Of a stretch of 64,000 bases of DNA, positions 29,935-40,507 are shown one piece after another. Source of the stretch: Prochlorococcus sp. AG-402-K04 (GTDB taxonomy: Bacteria > Cyanobacteriota > Cyanobacteriia > PCC-6307 > Cyanobiaceae); contig QCID01000002.1 in the NCBI GenBank assembly GCA_003216895.1, forward strand, positions 62,001-126,000, in the 5' to 3' direction. Position numbers and translations under genes: made by a program. Every line of letters starts with the position of its first letter. Within the stretch, counting starts at the first letter, position 1. Under the pieces are notes generated by a model. It made no database searches and was not told the origin of the DNA. It saw only the letters and a list, made by a program, of their open reading frames with translations.

Positions 29935-32034
29935 GTGAGAAAGTCTTTGGCTAAATTACCCAGTCCAAAAAAACTTTGGAGGATATGGCTAGGGAGTCAA
30001 TCTCCCAGGCGGCCAATTCTTCGCTGGTCAACCGCAGACAAGATAGGTCTACTAATGGTCTGCCTATTAGTAGCAATTTTTTCAAGTTATAAGTTACTTG
30101 CTGTTCCCGATCTCAAACCAGGCGATGTTGCTCAGTTCACTGAGATAGCTCCTAAAGATGCCACTGTAATAGACACCAAGGCTTTAAGAGAAAAGAAAAA
30201 TGACTTAAAAGAAACTTTTGTACAAGTATTAGACAAGAATCAATCAAACAACTTAGAGAATAGTGTTTTTCAGAAAATCAAAAAACTGCGAACTTTAAAA
30301 AATAAAAACTTTAAGGGAAGTTTAAAAGAAATTAATCCAACAAATATAGAAAGAATTTGGCTTGCTAATGTTTCAGATAGAGAATGGGAAATATGGGAAG
30401 AAGAGATAAAAAATGCTTCAAAAAAAATGCTTTCTCAAGGAATTATTAATACACTAGCGTTTGATCAACTTAATGAAGCTTCTTCTCTTCAATTAATAGA
30501 TCTGGGTGAAAAAGATTCTCCAAACAGATCATTAGGTACAAAAATATTATCAAGCAGCTTTTATCAAAAAAGTAATTTAAAGGTTGATAAATTAGAAACA
30601 AAAATGTTACTTGAAAGTTTAATTAATCAAGATGGTATAAACACAATTAAAATTAAAGAAGGAAGTATTATCTCAAAAAAAGGAGAACCCATAAGTTCAC
30701 AAGAATTTCAAATTTTACAACATTTCAATAAAGTTAGTCGAAGTCCTAGGCCCTTAAAGTGGTTCATTACCTTCTCAGAAGCAATGGGAAGTTGTGGCTT
30801 GCTTCTTATGATTATGAGAAGAGAAAAACCAAAGCTTAAGGCTAAGCATGGTCTACTATCTTTAACTTTATTATTAGTAGTTCAATTAACAAAAGATTGG
30901 CTTGGACCAATAGCAAGTCCTATGCAATTGATATTGCCTCCCACACTACTTCTTTCGCAAGGGATAGGAACTACAACATCATTAGCTTGGATGGCAGCGG
31001 CTAGCCTGATTTGGCCATCATCTCTTAATGGATCAAGTGAAGTTAGGCTAATAATTGCTTGTGTAGCTGGTTCATTTGTTGCATTTCTTGGAAGAAGAAT
31101 GAGAAGCCGCGCACAAGTTCTTCAAATAGCTTTATTTATACCTTTTGGTGCATTATTAGGGCAATGGTTTATTTTTAATCAATTAATTAAATCAAAAAAT
31201 TTAGAATTCAATAACCTATCTTTCGACCCTAATTCTCTTTTTAATGAGACACTTATTATAAGTTCAATATTAATGGTAACAATATTAATTATTCCAATAT
31301 TAGAAAATACCTTTGGATTACTTACTAGAGCAAGGTTAATGGAGCTTGCTGATCAAGAACGACCTTTACTTCGCCGTTTGTCTAGGGAAGCACCAGGAAC
31401 ATTTGAACATACTTTAACTATTTTAAGTCTCGCAGAGGAAGGAGCAAGAGTAATTGGAGCTGATGTTGACTTAATAAGAACTGGAGCTCTTTACCATGAT
31501 GTAGGAAAGTTACATGCCCCCAATTGGTTTATTGAAAATCAGAAAGATGGAATAAACCCTCATGAAGAAATAAAAAACCCATATAAAAGTGCAGATATTC
31601 TTCAAGCTCATGTAGATGAAGGATTGAAGCTTGCCAGGAGATATCGACTTCCCTCACCTATTGCTGATTTCATCCCAGAACATCAAGGTACTTTAAAAAT
31701 GGGATATTTTCTTCATAAAGCTCAAGAAAGTGATCCTTCTGCCTCTGAAAAACGTTTCAGATATAAGGGACCTATTCCTCATTCAAAAGAAACTGGAATA
31801 TTAATGCTTGCAGATGGATGCGAAGCAGCATTAAGAGCTCTAGACGCTTCTTCTTCTGACAACGACGCATGCAAAACAGTTAGAAAAATAATTCAATCTC
31901 GTCAAATTGATGGCCAATTAAAGGAAAGTAGTTTAACAAGAGCAGAAGTAGAAATAATACTTAGGGCTTTTGTCTCTGTATGGAGGAGAATGCGGCACAG
32001 ACGCCTGAAATATCCCAGCTTTAATTCAAGGTGA
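29935..32034 (+). CDS. 7TM-HD phosphodiesterase (PgpH-like)
   Basis: The 699-residue protein has the 7TMR-HDED architecture: one N-terminal transmembrane helix (about 35-55), an extracytoplasmic domain (about 60-255), seven helices at about 270-460 and a C-terminal HD domain. The HD residues are visible at His492 (TFEHTL) and His521-Asp522 (LYHDVGK), with the later HQG (EHQGT) segment. Family members such as PgpH hydrolyse cyclic di-AMP. The start is GTG. The membrane location is clear; the nucleotide substrate is inferred from the family. Confidence 0.9.
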   Translation: MRKSLAKLPSPKKLWRIWLGSQSPRRPILRWSTADKIGLLMVCLLVAIFSSYKLLAVPDLKPGDVAQFTEIAPKDATVIDTKALREKKNDLKETFVQVLDKNQSNNLENSVFQKIKKLRTLKNKNFKGSLKEINPTNIERIWLANVSDREWEIWEEEIKNASKKMLSQGIINTLAFDQLNEASSLQLIDLGEKDSPNRSLGTKILSSSFYQKSNLKVDKLETKMLLESLINQDGINTIKIKEGSIISKKGEPISSQEFQILQHFNKVSRSPRPLKWFITFSEAMGSCGLLLMIMRREKPKLKAKHGLLSLTLLLVVQLTKDWLGPIASPMQLILPPTLLLSQGIGTTTSLAWMAAASLIWPSSLNGSSEVRLIIACVAGSFVAFLGRRMRSRAQVLQIALFIPFGALLGQWFIFNQLIKSKNLEFNNLSFDPNSLFNETLIISSILMVTILIIPILENTFGLLTRARLMELADQERPLLRRLSREAPGTFEHTLTILSLAEEGARVIGADVDLIRTGALYHDVGKLHAPNWFIENQKDGINPHEEIKNPYKSADILQAHVDEGLKLARRYRLPSPIADFIPEHQGTLKMGYFLHKAQESDPSASEKRFRYKGPIPHSKETGILMLADGCEAALRALDASSSDNDACKTVRKIIQSRQIDGQLKESSLTRAEVEIILRAFVSVWRRMRHRRLKYPSFNSR

Positions 32035-32070
32035 AAACAAACAGAATTATTGAACATATAAAATTTAAAT

Positions 32071-32460
32071 TTATAGCCTTATTCGTCTATGTCCTTTTTT
32101 ACACCAATAGAGTAAAGCTAATAAATTAAGCAAAGCTATTAGCAATGTTAAACCACTTATACCAAAAAGATCATTTTCTTTAATTAACCTGATTATTCCA
32201 TAAGGCAAAGTTCCTGAAAGAGTCATAGACAAAGAAACTATTGATAAAATCACACCCCATCCTCTTTGAGCGAGCAGGCCTGCTGAGGCGACAATTCCAG
32301 TTACTGCAGCTGGCCATGCGAGACTAATAGCGAGGGTAATATTGGCAGTCTGAAGAGGTTCTCCTGATCTAACTACATAAGCAATAAAAGGAATTGCAAG
32401 TGTATTTGAGATCAAACCAAACCAAGTAAGCGTCCAGTAGCCGCGCATTCCTAAACTCAT
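32071..32460 (-). CDS. Hypothetical membrane protein
   Basis: This 129-residue protein has four hydrophobic segments (about 8-28, 38-60, 67-90 and 100-118) and ends in a basic tail KKGHRRIRL. No catalytic motif is evident. It is convergent with the HD phosphodiesterase gene. It resembles conserved small membrane proteins of picocyanobacteria, but I cannot name the family. Confidence 0.6.
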   Translation of the reverse strand: MSLGMRGYWTLTWFGLISNTLAIPFIAYVVRSGEPLQTANITLAISLAWPAAVTGIVASAGLLAQRGWGVILSIVSLSMTLSGTLPYGIIRLIKENDLFGISGLTLLIALLNLLALLYWCKKGHRRIRL

Positions 32461-32513
32461 TTTAAAAAAATATTCTCTTTAAAAAGATCATAAGAATGTA
32501 ATTAATAATTTAT

Positions 32514-32753
32514 TTATGCGAAAGAAGTTTGCAAACAATTAGATGGATAACAAACAGTTCTCCAAGTTCCATTAGCAGCAAGCACTTCTACACCAATGCC
32601 TCTATCCTTAATTTTACAACTCAAACCTTGACCACTGCACCACACTTTTGCTGCTTTTAAGGCTGCTTCAATGCTTTCATATGGTGCATCTAGGACATGA
32701 TGGGGAGAACCATCAAGTCCTGTAAGTCTGTAAAGATTTTTTTTAAAAGCCAT
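32514..32753 (-). CDS. Conserved hypothetical small protein
   Basis: The 79-residue product is soluble and probably alpha/beta, with MAFKKNLYRLTGLDG, an Ala-rich helix (SIEAALKAAKVWC) and a final strand pair GVEVLAANGTWRTVCYP. Three cysteines are present. The composition and firm ATG start look like a real gene. It may share a transcript with the following membrane protein 53 bp downstream. No function can be assigned. Confidence 0.55.
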   Translation of the reverse strand: MAFKKNLYRLTGLDGSPHHVLDAPYESIEAALKAAKVWCSGQGLSCKIKDRGIGVEVLAANGTWRTVCYPSNCLQTSFA

Positions 32754-32887
32754 TTATGTGCGCATATCAAATCGTCACAACACATACTAATCTGTTATTA
32801 ATACTTTAATGAGATTTATCTAAAAAAAATTTACGGAAGTCTTTAAAAAAATTTAAAAGGTCGTTAATAAGAACTTAAGCAAAGCTA

Positions 32888-34507
32888 TTAAACTCCTTTT
32901 TTATCTACCTGAGCAAAATCATGCTGTGGATGAATAGATTTCCTCCCCTTAGCCGCTACTAATCTATTAAGAGCATTTATGTATGCTTGAGCAGCAGCAA
33001 CAACAACGTCAGTATCAGCAGAATGTCCAGAGAAGAGGTTTCCATCTCTTCTTATTCGAATAGTAACTTCTCCTAAAGCATCTATTCCCTCTGTAACTGA
33101 CTTTACAGAGAATTCAATCAATTCATTAGGTTCTTCAGTTAGAGAATCCAAAGCTCGTACGACTGCATCAACAGGACCTGTTCCGAGAGAGACAGACGTT
33201 TTCTCTTCTCCCTCTTCACCAACGACAGTTACTGTTGCAGTAGGCATTAGAGATGTTCCACAGCTTACTTGGACCAATTTCAATTGAAACAAAGCTTCTG
33301 GTAGTTGAACTTGTTCACTAACAATGGCTTCTAAATCTCGATCTGTTATCTCTCTTTTCCTATCTGCTAAGTCTTTAAATCTAGCGAAAGCATCATTAAG
33401 ATCTTCTCTATTCAAATCATATCCTAGGTCCTCTAACCTAGCCCGAACAGCACTCCTACCGCTCAATTTTCCTAAAGAAATTTTGTTGTCATTCAATCCA
33501 ACTGTTTTTGCATCAATAATTTCATAAGTAAGCCTATTTTTTAATACTCCATCTTGATGTATTCCAGATTCATGAGCAAAAGCATTTGCTCCAACAATTG
33601 CTTTATTTGGTTGTACGACCATCCCAGTTAAATTGGAAACCAATCGAGAGGACTTAGTTATTTCCTCTGTTCTAACTGCTGTTAAAGGTGTTGGAGATTC
33701 TGGAGGCCTGCCAAAAAAAGGATTAAAATATGATCTTCTTACATGAAGAGCCATAATCAATTCTTCTAAAGCAGCATTACCTGCTCTCTCACCTATTCCA
33801 TTAATAGTGCATTCAAGCTGTCTAGCTCCATTCTTGACAGCCTCAAGGAAGTTTGCCACAGCAAGTCCCAAATCATTATGACCATGAACTGAGAGAACTG
33901 CTTCATTGATATTGGGAACATTTTTATTGATATTTAATATCAAATCGCCAAATTCAGAAGGGGTTATATAACCAACTGTATCGGGGATATTTATAGTATT
34001 AGCACCTGAGGATATGGCTAATTCAATCACTTCATAGAGAAAATCTAAATCACTTCTTGCAGCATCTTCACAGGAAAATTCAACATCATCAACAAAACTT
34101 TTAGCATATCCAACCATATCCGGAACGATATCAAGAACTTCTTTTCTGGATTTCCTTAATTTATGTTCAAGATGAATGTCACTGGTTGCAATGAAAGTAT
34201 GGATCCTTTTTCTTGGTGCTGGAGCAATTGCATCCGCGCATGCTTTTATATCTGGCTTTGAGGCTCTTGATAATCCGCAAATAATAGGACCTTCTTCTCC
34301 TCCTACATTCTCTGCTATTTTCTGAACGGCAGCAAAATCACCCTGGCTAGCGAAAGGGAATCCTGCCTCAATTACATCAACTCCTAATCTTGCTAATTGC
34401 TGCGCAATAGCCAACTTTTCTTCTAAATTAAGACTCGCACCAGGGGATTGCTCTCCATCCCTTAAAGTGGTGTCGAAAATCAAAACACGGCCTGGATCTT
34501 TGGCCAT
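32888..34507 (-). CDS. leuA: 2-isopropylmalate synthase
   Basis: LeuA condenses 2-oxoisovalerate with acetyl-CoA as the first committed step of leucine synthesis. The 539-residue enzyme has the TIM-barrel signature [18 protein letters not shown], the metal-binding [13 protein letters not shown] and [16 protein letters not shown]-terminal allosteric domain (about 390-539) is present, so leucine feedback inhibition is expected. The length is typical. A 324-bp AT-rich gap separates it from the divergent GH57 gene. Confidence 0.97.
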   Translation of the reverse strand: MAKDPGRVLIFDTTLRDGEQSPGASLNLEEKLAIAQQLARLGVDVIEAGFPFASQGDFAAVQKIAENVGGEEGPIICGLSRASKPDIKACADAIAPAPRKRIHTFIATSDIHLEHKLRKSRKEVLDIVPDMVGYAKSFVDDVEFSCEDAARSDLDFLYEVIELAISSGANTINIPDTVGYITPSEFGDLILNINKNVPNINEAVLSVHGHNDLGLAVANFLEAVKNGARQLECTINGIGERAGNAALEELIMALHVRRSYFNPFFGRPPESPTPLTAVRTEEITKSSRLVSNLTGMVVQPNKAIVGANAFAHESGIHQDGVLKNRLTYEIIDAKTVGLNDNKISLGKLSGRSAVRARLEDLGYDLNREDLNDAFARFKDLADRKREITDRDLEAIVSEQVQLPEALFQLKLVQVSCGTSLMPTATVTVVGEEGEEKTSVSLGTGPVDAVVRALDSLTEEPNELIEFSVKSVTEGIDALGEVTIRIRRDGNLFSGHSADTDVVVAAAQAYINALNRLVAAKGRKSIHPQHDFAQVDKKGV

Positions 34508-34831
34508 AGCATGAACTATATAGAGATATTTAGACCTTTTAAGATCTATATGAATTAGTTTAATTCTAGTCTATTAATCTCAAATTTCTACAAAGACTAT
34601 GAAGTTTCTAATTATTTAATTGATCTTTTTATATTTTTTATTTAAAGAATAATTAAAAAATGGAGATTAAATATAAAATTCAAATAAAAATTCTAAGTTA
34701 TAAATAAAAAAGTATTTAATTTAGCGTATATAATTTTACTAGTTTTAGATTTTAACTTAAAGATTATCTTTTCTTGTGCGTCTGAATAGTATAAGTATCC
34801 AAGAATCAAATCCAACAATCTGGGAGTTTTA
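34508..34831. other. Gap between leuA and GH57 gene
   Basis: These 324 bp separate divergently transcribed genes and must hold both promoters. The sequence is very AT-rich with no ORF, strong hairpin or clear repeat. A GGGAG ribosome-binding site (34821-34825) lies 6 bp before the GH57 start, one of the few strong ones in this window. Confidence 0.5.
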
Positions 34832-36391
34832 ATGACTAAAGGCAATCTCGCCATAGTCCTGCATGCCCATCTACCTTACGTGAGATCAGAAGAACCTGGT
34901 TCCTTAGAGGAGGACTGGTTCTTTCAAGCGCTAGTGGAATGTTATTTACCGCTTTTAGAAACACTTGAGAATGCTGCTAGAGCAAAAGATCAAGCACCTA
35001 AAGTCACAATAGGCTTATCACCTACTTTGCTTTCTCTTTTGGAAGATGAGATATTAAAAAATCGATTTGAAAAATGGATAACGATAAGACTAGAAGTTCT
35101 AAATACTTTAGATAAAAACTGCCTAAAAGCCGTTCATCACTTAAAAGAGCACTTAAAAAGTCAACTAGAAAGCTGGAAAATTTATCAAGGTGATCTAATA
35201 GGGAGATTTAAAAAATTACAAAAAGCAGAGGTGATTGATATTCTCACTTGTGCAGCCACTCATGGATATCTTCCTCTTTTAAGAGAAAATCCTGAGACCG
35301 TCAGAGCTCAATTAAAAACTGCCGTAACAGAACATAAACGTCTTTTCATGAGTTCTCCATTAGGGATTTGGTTACCTGAATGTGCCTATTACGAAGGATT
35401 AGATGAATTAATGGCTGAATCAGGACTGAGATATGCAGTTCTTGATGGTCACGGATTGCTGAATGCAGATCCAAGACCAAGATTTGGACTTTACGCTCCT
35501 ATTTGCACTAAAAGAGGAGTAGCTTTTTTTGGTAGAGATAGTGAATCAACTCTTCCAGTCTGGTCAGCAAAAGATGGATATCCAGGAAATCCAAACTATA
35601 GAGAATTTCATAGGGATTTGGGATGGGATTTATCAATAGAAAGCTTAAAAAAGATAGGAATAAAGGAGAAAAGACCCTTAGGAATAAAATTATTTAAGAT
35701 TTCATCACAAAATACACCTTTAGAAAATAAACAAGAATATGACCCAAAAGCAGCAAAAGAAAGTGTTGAAAAAGACGCAGAGAATTATTTAAAGGACAGA
35801 AAGAAACAACTTACAAAACTTGAGAAATCGATGCAAATAGAGCCATTATTAATTGCTCCGTTTGATGCAGAACTTTTTGGTCATTGGTGGTTTGAAGGAC
35901 CGCAATTCCTCTCCCATTTATTTATCAAGTCAAAAGAAGAAGGTATTAAATTAATTACTTTAAAAGAGGCCCTTCAATTAACTCCAAAAATCCAATTATG
36001 CAATCCCTCTCCATCAAGTTGGGGACAAGGTGGTTTTCATAACTATTGGTTAAACAAGTCAAATGCATGGATTGTGCATGAATGGAGTAAAGCTGGAAGA
36101 GAAATGGTCAGTATTTGTTCAGAAGGTTTAATAGAAGAATCAAATATCAAAATCATTAAACAAGCTGGAAGAGAACTTTTATTATGTCAATCTTCAGATT
36201 GGAGCTTCATTCTCAGAGCAGGTACCACTACAGAGCTAGCAAGGGAAAGAATAAATTTACATTTAAAGAGATTTTGGATATTAATTAATGCGCTTAAAGA
36301 TAATAAAATTATTATTGATAGAACTCTAGAAGAAATAGAAAAAGAGGATTGTATATTTCCATTAATTTCTCCTATAGATTGGAAAAAATAA
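34832..36391 (+). CDS. Glycoside hydrolase family 57, likely 1,4-alpha-glucan branching enzyme
   Basis: The 519-residue protein belongs to GH57 with a DUF1957-like C-terminal domain, the layout of AmyC-type and branching enzymes. The N-terminal HAHLPYVRSEEPGSLEEDW is typical. The nucleophile is probably Glu183 in IWLPECAYYEG and the acid/base Asp345 in PFDAELFGHWWFEG. A role in alpha-1,6 branching or remodelling of glycogen is likely. Some GH57 enzymes annotated this way act instead as 4-alpha-glucanotransferases. The middle section (about 275-330) is Lys/Glu-rich and less conserved. Confidence 0.88.
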   Translation: MTKGNLAIVLHAHLPYVRSEEPGSLEEDWFFQALVECYLPLLETLENAARAKDQAPKVTIGLSPTLLSLLEDEILKNRFEKWITIRLEVLNTLDKNCLKAVHHLKEHLKSQLESWKIYQGDLIGRFKKLQKAEVIDILTCAATHGYLPLLRENPETVRAQLKTAVTEHKRLFMSSPLGIWLPECAYYEGLDELMAESGLRYAVLDGHGLLNADPRPRFGLYAPICTKRGVAFFGRDSESTLPVWSAKDGYPGNPNYREFHRDLGWDLSIESLKKIGIKEKRPLGIKLFKISSQNTPLENKQEYDPKAAKESVEKDAENYLKDRKKQLTKLEKSMQIEPLLIAPFDAELFGHWWFEGPQFLSHLFIKSKEEGIKLITLKEALQLTPKIQLCNPSPSSWGQGGFHNYWLNKSNAWIVHEWSKAGREMVSICSEGLIEESNIKIIKQAGRELLLCQSSDWSFILRAGTTTELARERINLHLKRFWILINALKDNKIIIDRTLEEIEKEDCIFPLISPIDWKK

Positions 36392-36393
36392 AT

Positions 36394-37638
36394 CTAAATA
36401 TTTTCTTGCTTTTTTATTAGGAAACCAATCATACCCAATCTAACTTTAGATGGGGCTATGGAAAATAAATTGAGCATTACTATAAATAGTCTTGGCAAAG
36501 GAAGAGTATTAGTTAAATAACCGTACCAGTCTTTTGTAGGTAGTTTAAAAAAAGTATCAAAGAAGGATCTTAATAAGGATTCATCAAAGCTCATTAGCCT
36601 TTGGAGTCCAAACTGATAAAGACGATGTCTTTGAACTAATTCTACTGTCCATAAGGTTTTCCATCCTCTTCTGGCTATCTGAGATGTAGGAATAAGAGGA
36701 TCTTTTTTGATTATTTTTGCTATCTCCTTTGCTAATGAGGGTGCTCTCCTTAAAAGGGATCCAACAAGATATCCTGATGCTGGATGAACCATACTGGCCG
36801 AACCTCCAAAAGCTAAAAGAGGTTGATCTCTATAAGGCAATGGCAAGTTCATAGGGAAAAGACAATGTTCTTCATGGATGATTTCCTCAATTTGAATTCC
36901 TTTGCTTAACAGTCTTGAATTTAATCGCGTTTTTAATGATTCAAATGAAACAGGAGGGAAACAAGCCAAGGATGTTTCCTCAACAAAATAGCTTCCATCT
37001 CCCAAATCCATTGCATAAAGAAAAGAAGGAGGCTCAATCAATTGATTTGCATTTAAATGGTCTGATCTAAAATCCATTAATACAAAACGATTCTTCTCAA
37101 CAGGAGCAGAACTAAATTTCCCAACCACCCCATAGGCGGCCTGCTTAGCAATTTGATCATTTTCAGGTCTTTTAATAAAAGGTGATTTATGTCCGCTTGC
37201 ATCGATAACTAGTCTGGCAAAATATTTTTTCCCAGAAGTGCACATTACAACGGTTTCTCTCTCACTAAAATCGATTTTTTTTACAGTTTCGACTTGCCAA
37301 CGGAGACCATTACATCTCTCAAGAAGAGCCTCCTGAAAATTGATTGAATTAAACAGTCCATAGTCAAGACAATGATTTGTGCATATATTGCCCTTCTTAC
37401 TTAATCCATCTCCGAAAAAACTAACAGTATCTTTCCATCTATATTTCAACAATTCCTCCATATTTAAAGACTCAAGTTCAGATGCCCAAATTCCATAAGT
37501 ATTTGGCCAAGGTTCTAAAGGAGACTTAGAAGCAATTGCCTGAACATTAAGTCCTTGTTGAACCAACTCAGCCGTGATGCAAAGAGCAGCTGGTCCCGCT
37601 CCCATAACTAATACATCAGCAGAATTAATCAATTTCAA
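36394..37638 (-). CDS. crtL: Lycopene cyclase (CrtL type)
   Basis: CrtL-type cyclases form ionone rings on lycopene to make carotenes. The 414-residue flavoprotein has an N-terminal dinucleotide-binding motif [32 protein letters not shown] and [16 protein letters not shown], all typical of plant/cyanobacterial lycopene cyclases. Prochlorococcus carries two related genes, a beta and an epsilon cyclase. I favour the beta type here but cannot settle it by eye. The start overlaps the gyrA stop by 4 bp, indicating translational coupling to DNA gyrase, an arrangement with no obvious functional reason. Confidence 0.9.
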   Translation of the reverse strand: MKLINSADVLVMGAGPAALCITAELVQQGLNVQAIASKSPLEPWPNTYGIWASELESLNMEELLKYRWKDTVSFFGDGLSKKGNICTNHCLDYGLFNSINFQEALLERCNGLRWQVETVKKIDFSERETVVMCTSGKKYFARLVIDASGHKSPFIKRPENDQIAKQAAYGVVGKFSSAPVEKNRFVLMDFRSDHLNANQLIEPPSFLYAMDLGDGSYFVEETSLACFPPVSFESLKTRLNSRLLSKGIQIEEIIHEEHCLFPMNLPLPYRDQPLLAFGGSASMVHPASGYLVGSLLRRAPSLAKEIAKIIKKDPLIPTSQIARRGWKTLWTVELVQRHRLYQFGLQRLMSFDESLLRSFFDTFFKLPTKDWYGYLTNTLPLPRLFIVMLNLFSIAPSKVRLGMIGFLIKKQENI

Positions 37639-40253
37639 TTTTTTGACGTTGAATCAGTATTTGTTGATTCCTTCGTTATGGATGATTCTTTTCCATCTTC
37701 ATCATTAATTTGTTCTGGAGGAACTAAAACGACCTCCGACAACTTGTCACCATTATCGAGTTTCTGGATTCTGACCCCAGTTGCAGCTCTGGATTGTTGA
37801 GAGATTTTATCGGCACTAGTTCTGACAATTACTCCTCTTTCACTAACTAATAATAATTCTTCTCCTTTTCCCAGAACCCTTAACCCTACAAGTTCATCTC
37901 CATCTTTTCTGAATTTTATTGCTCTTAAGCCCATACCCGCTCTTTTTTGCAAGCGAAATTGTGTCACAGGAACTCTTTTACCTAGTCCACTTCCTGATGC
38001 CACAAGTACCCATGGGCCTTCAGAAACTGATGATTCATCCTCGACTTCTTCTTCCTCACTTTTGTCAATATGATCAGCCAACTCGGTAGATAAAACATCC
38101 ATACTTACAAGAGAATCTCCAGACTTAAGATTCATCGATCTAACACCTCTTGCTGCTCTTCCTAAAGGCCTCAATTCAGAATCATTTAATCTAAAATGAA
38201 TTGTCATTCCATTTTTGGACCCAATCAAAACACTATCTCCAGACTCCGCTAATCGAACCCAAGTCAAAGCGTCACCATCCTCTAAGCCTATTGCGATGAG
38301 TCCATTAGCTCTAATCTTGCTAAAAGCTGAAAGAGGTGTTCTTTTTATAAATCCCCCCCTTGTAAGCATCAATAAATAATTTTCATCATCAAAAGAACTT
38401 ACAGAAAGCAATGAAGTAATAGCTTCTTCCCTTGGGATTGGAAGCAATTGAACAATAGGAGTGCCTTTTGCAGTTCTACTACATTGAGGAACTCTGTAGG
38501 CAGGTATAGCATAAGCAACTCCTCTATCACTAAAAAGAAGGAGGCTGTCATGGTCATTACAACTAATAAATTTTTTCACCTCTTCCTCTCCTTGGCTTCT
38601 CGTTCCTGCTTTACCTCTTGTACCTCGACTTGTTGCTTCAAATTCATTAACAGGCATCCTCTTTAAATATCCTGTCTCGGTCAACAAAACGACTGATCTT
38701 TCATTCGCAATTAAATCAATATCCTCAAGGCCTCCTCCAAGTTCAAGAATTTTTGTTCTTCTTGGGGTATTGTACTTTTCTTTTATTTCATTTAATTCAA
38801 TTTTTGTTATTTCAAATACCCTTTCTTTCTTATTTAAAATATCTTTTAAATCTATTATTTTTTTAACTAAATCTTCATGTTCAAGTCTAATCTTATCAGC
38901 CTCTAAAGCAGTCAGCCTTCTTAACTGCATCTGCAAAATAGCATCAGACTGGATATCTGTTAAACCATGTAGTTCTTGTAATTTCCTTTTGGCAGTAGCA
39001 GAATCAGAGGCCGTTCTGATAAGACTAATTATTTCATCTAGATGATCTAAAGCTAATAATAATCCTAATAGTATGTGGTCTCTACTCTCTGCCTTCTTTA
39101 AGAGATATTTAGTTCTTTTCTCAATAGTTTCTACTCTAAAATCTAAAAATACTTCCAACATCTTTCTAAGTGACAATATAACAGGCTCACCATTAACTAA
39201 TGCAAGCATATTTGCACTAAAATTAGTCTGCAATGGAGTAAGTTTAAATAAATTATTTAAAACAACTTGAGGATATGAATCTCTTCTTAATTCAACAACA
39301 ATCCTCATTCCATCTCTATCACTTTCATCTCTAATATCTGCAATACCTTCAAGTTTCTTATCGTTGACCATATCAGCAATTCGTTCTATTAATCCTGCTT
39401 TATTTGTTTGATAAGGAAGTTCAGAAATTATCACTGCATCCCTATCTGGTCTCCCTGGATTTTCAATAGTTTCTATTTCAGCGACTCCACGCATTGTGAT
39501 TGAACCTCTACCAGAAAGATATGTTTCCTTAATTCCACTTCTGCCAAGAATCTGCCCCCCAGTGGGAAAATCTGGACCTTTAATTATATTCATCAACTCT
39601 ATATCTTCTAACTTAGGATTAGAAATTAAAGCCATCAATCCATCAATCAATTCGACCAAATTATGGGGAGGTATATTGGTTGCCATCCCTACGGCTATTC
39701 CAGACGAACCGTTTAATAACAATTGTGGAATCCTGGCAGGCAATACTGTTGGTTCTTGCACAGATCCATCAAAGTTATCTGCAAAATCAACTGTCTCCGA
39801 TTCAATATCTTCAAGCAAGCTATCAGTAGTTAAAGATTGCAATCTCGACTCTGTATATCTCATTGCAGCTGGAGGATCATTATCAACAGATCCAAAATTC
39901 CCATGCCCATCAATTAGAGGCATCTGCATTGAAAAATCTTGCGCCATTCTGACCAAAGCGTCATAAACGGCGGTATCCCCATGGGGGTGGAATTTACCTA
40001 AAACTTCTCCAACCACACGAGCGCATTTTCTGTACGGCCTATCATTAGTTAGTCCAAGTTCATACATCGCATAAAGGATCCTTCGATGAACTGGCTTAAG
40101 TCCATCTCTCGAATCAGGTAAAGCTCGCCCAACTATCACACTCATCGCGTATTCCAAATAGGATCGCGACATTTCGTTTCTTAAGTCAGTCTGAATGATC
40201 CGATCGTCGGATTCCCCGGGACCAGTACTATTGGGTCCCAATGGATCAGCCAT
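37635..40253 (-). CDS. gyrA: DNA gyrase subunit A
   Basis: GyrA is the DNA-cleaving and rejoining subunit of gyrase. I start it at the ATG at 40253 (872 residues, MADPLGPN) rather than a TTG six codons upstream. The catalytic tyrosine is Tyr133 in [10 protein letters not shown]. The quinolone-determining segment reads [10 protein letters not shown], with Thr where E. coli has Ser83. Six C-terminal beta-pinwheel repeats follow from about residue 520, with the GyrA-box-like phrase SRGTRGKAG. The C-terminus is an acidic Ser/Thr-rich tail. Confidence 0.97.
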   Translation of the reverse strand: MADPLGPNSTGPGESDDRIIQTDLRNEMSRSYLEYAMSVIVGRALPDSRDGLKPVHRRILYAMYELGLTNDRPYRKCARVVGEVLGKFHPHGDTAVYDALVRMAQDFSMQMPLIDGHGNFGSVDNDPPAAMRYTESRLQSLTTDSLLEDIESETVDFADNFDGSVQEPTVLPARIPQLLLNGSSGIAVGMATNIPPHNLVELIDGLMALISNPKLEDIELMNIIKGPDFPTGGQILGRSGIKETYLSGRGSITMRGVAEIETIENPGRPDRDAVIISELPYQTNKAGLIERIADMVNDKKLEGIADIRDESDRDGMRIVVELRRDSYPQVVLNNLFKLTPLQTNFSANMLALVNGEPVILSLRKMLEVFLDFRVETIEKRTKYLLKKAESRDHILLGLLLALDHLDEIISLIRTASDSATAKRKLQELHGLTDIQSDAILQMQLRRLTALEADKIRLEHEDLVKKIIDLKDILNKKERVFEITKIELNEIKEKYNTPRRTKILELGGGLEDIDLIANERSVVLLTETGYLKRMPVNEFEATSRGTRGKAGTRSQGEEEVKKFISCNDHDSLLLFSDRGVAYAIPAYRVPQCSRTAKGTPIVQLLPIPREEAITSLLSVSSFDDENYLLMLTRGGFIKRTPLSAFSKIRANGLIAIGLEDGDALTWVRLAESGDSVLIGSKNGMTIHFRLNDSELRPLGRAARGVRSMNLKSGDSLVSMDVLSTELADHIDKSEEEEVEDESSVSEGPWVLVASGSGLGKRVPVTQFRLQKRAGMGLRAIKFRKDGDELVGLRVLGKGEELLLVSERGVIVRTSADKISQQSRAATGVRIQKLDNGDKLSEVVLVPPEQINDEDGKESSITKESTNTDSTSKN

Positions 40254-40307
40254 ATATAAGGGTTTTACCAATTATAAGAACATCTGAGCATTAATAAACC
40301 TTTTAAA

Positions 40308-40505
40308 GTGAATAACCATATATCTGAAAGTAAATCACCTCTAACAAGATCAACATTTACAAAAACAGGTAGAAATTTCGCTCAATCAATTCCTAAAATC
40401 ATCAAATTAATGAGAAAAAACAAGCAAAATCTTGATTATCTATTCCCAACATTTGCTCAATTTGGCACTTCAGTTGGTAGTTTGACGAGAACTTACAAAA
40501 TTTAG
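40308..40505 (+). CDS. Doubtful small ORF upstream of guaB
   Basis: A GTG-initiated reading frame of 65 codons ends 2 bp before the guaB start. It is basic, Ser/Thr/Asn-rich and has no recognisable domain. Its tight spacing to guaB could mean a coupled leader peptide, but the region is also the guaB 5' leader and the divergent gyrA promoter. I keep it only as a possibility. Confidence 0.25.
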   Translation: MNNHISESKSPLTRSTFTKTGRNFAQSIPKIIKLMRKNKQNLDYLFPTFAQFGTSVGSLTRTYKI

Positions 40506-40507
40506 GT

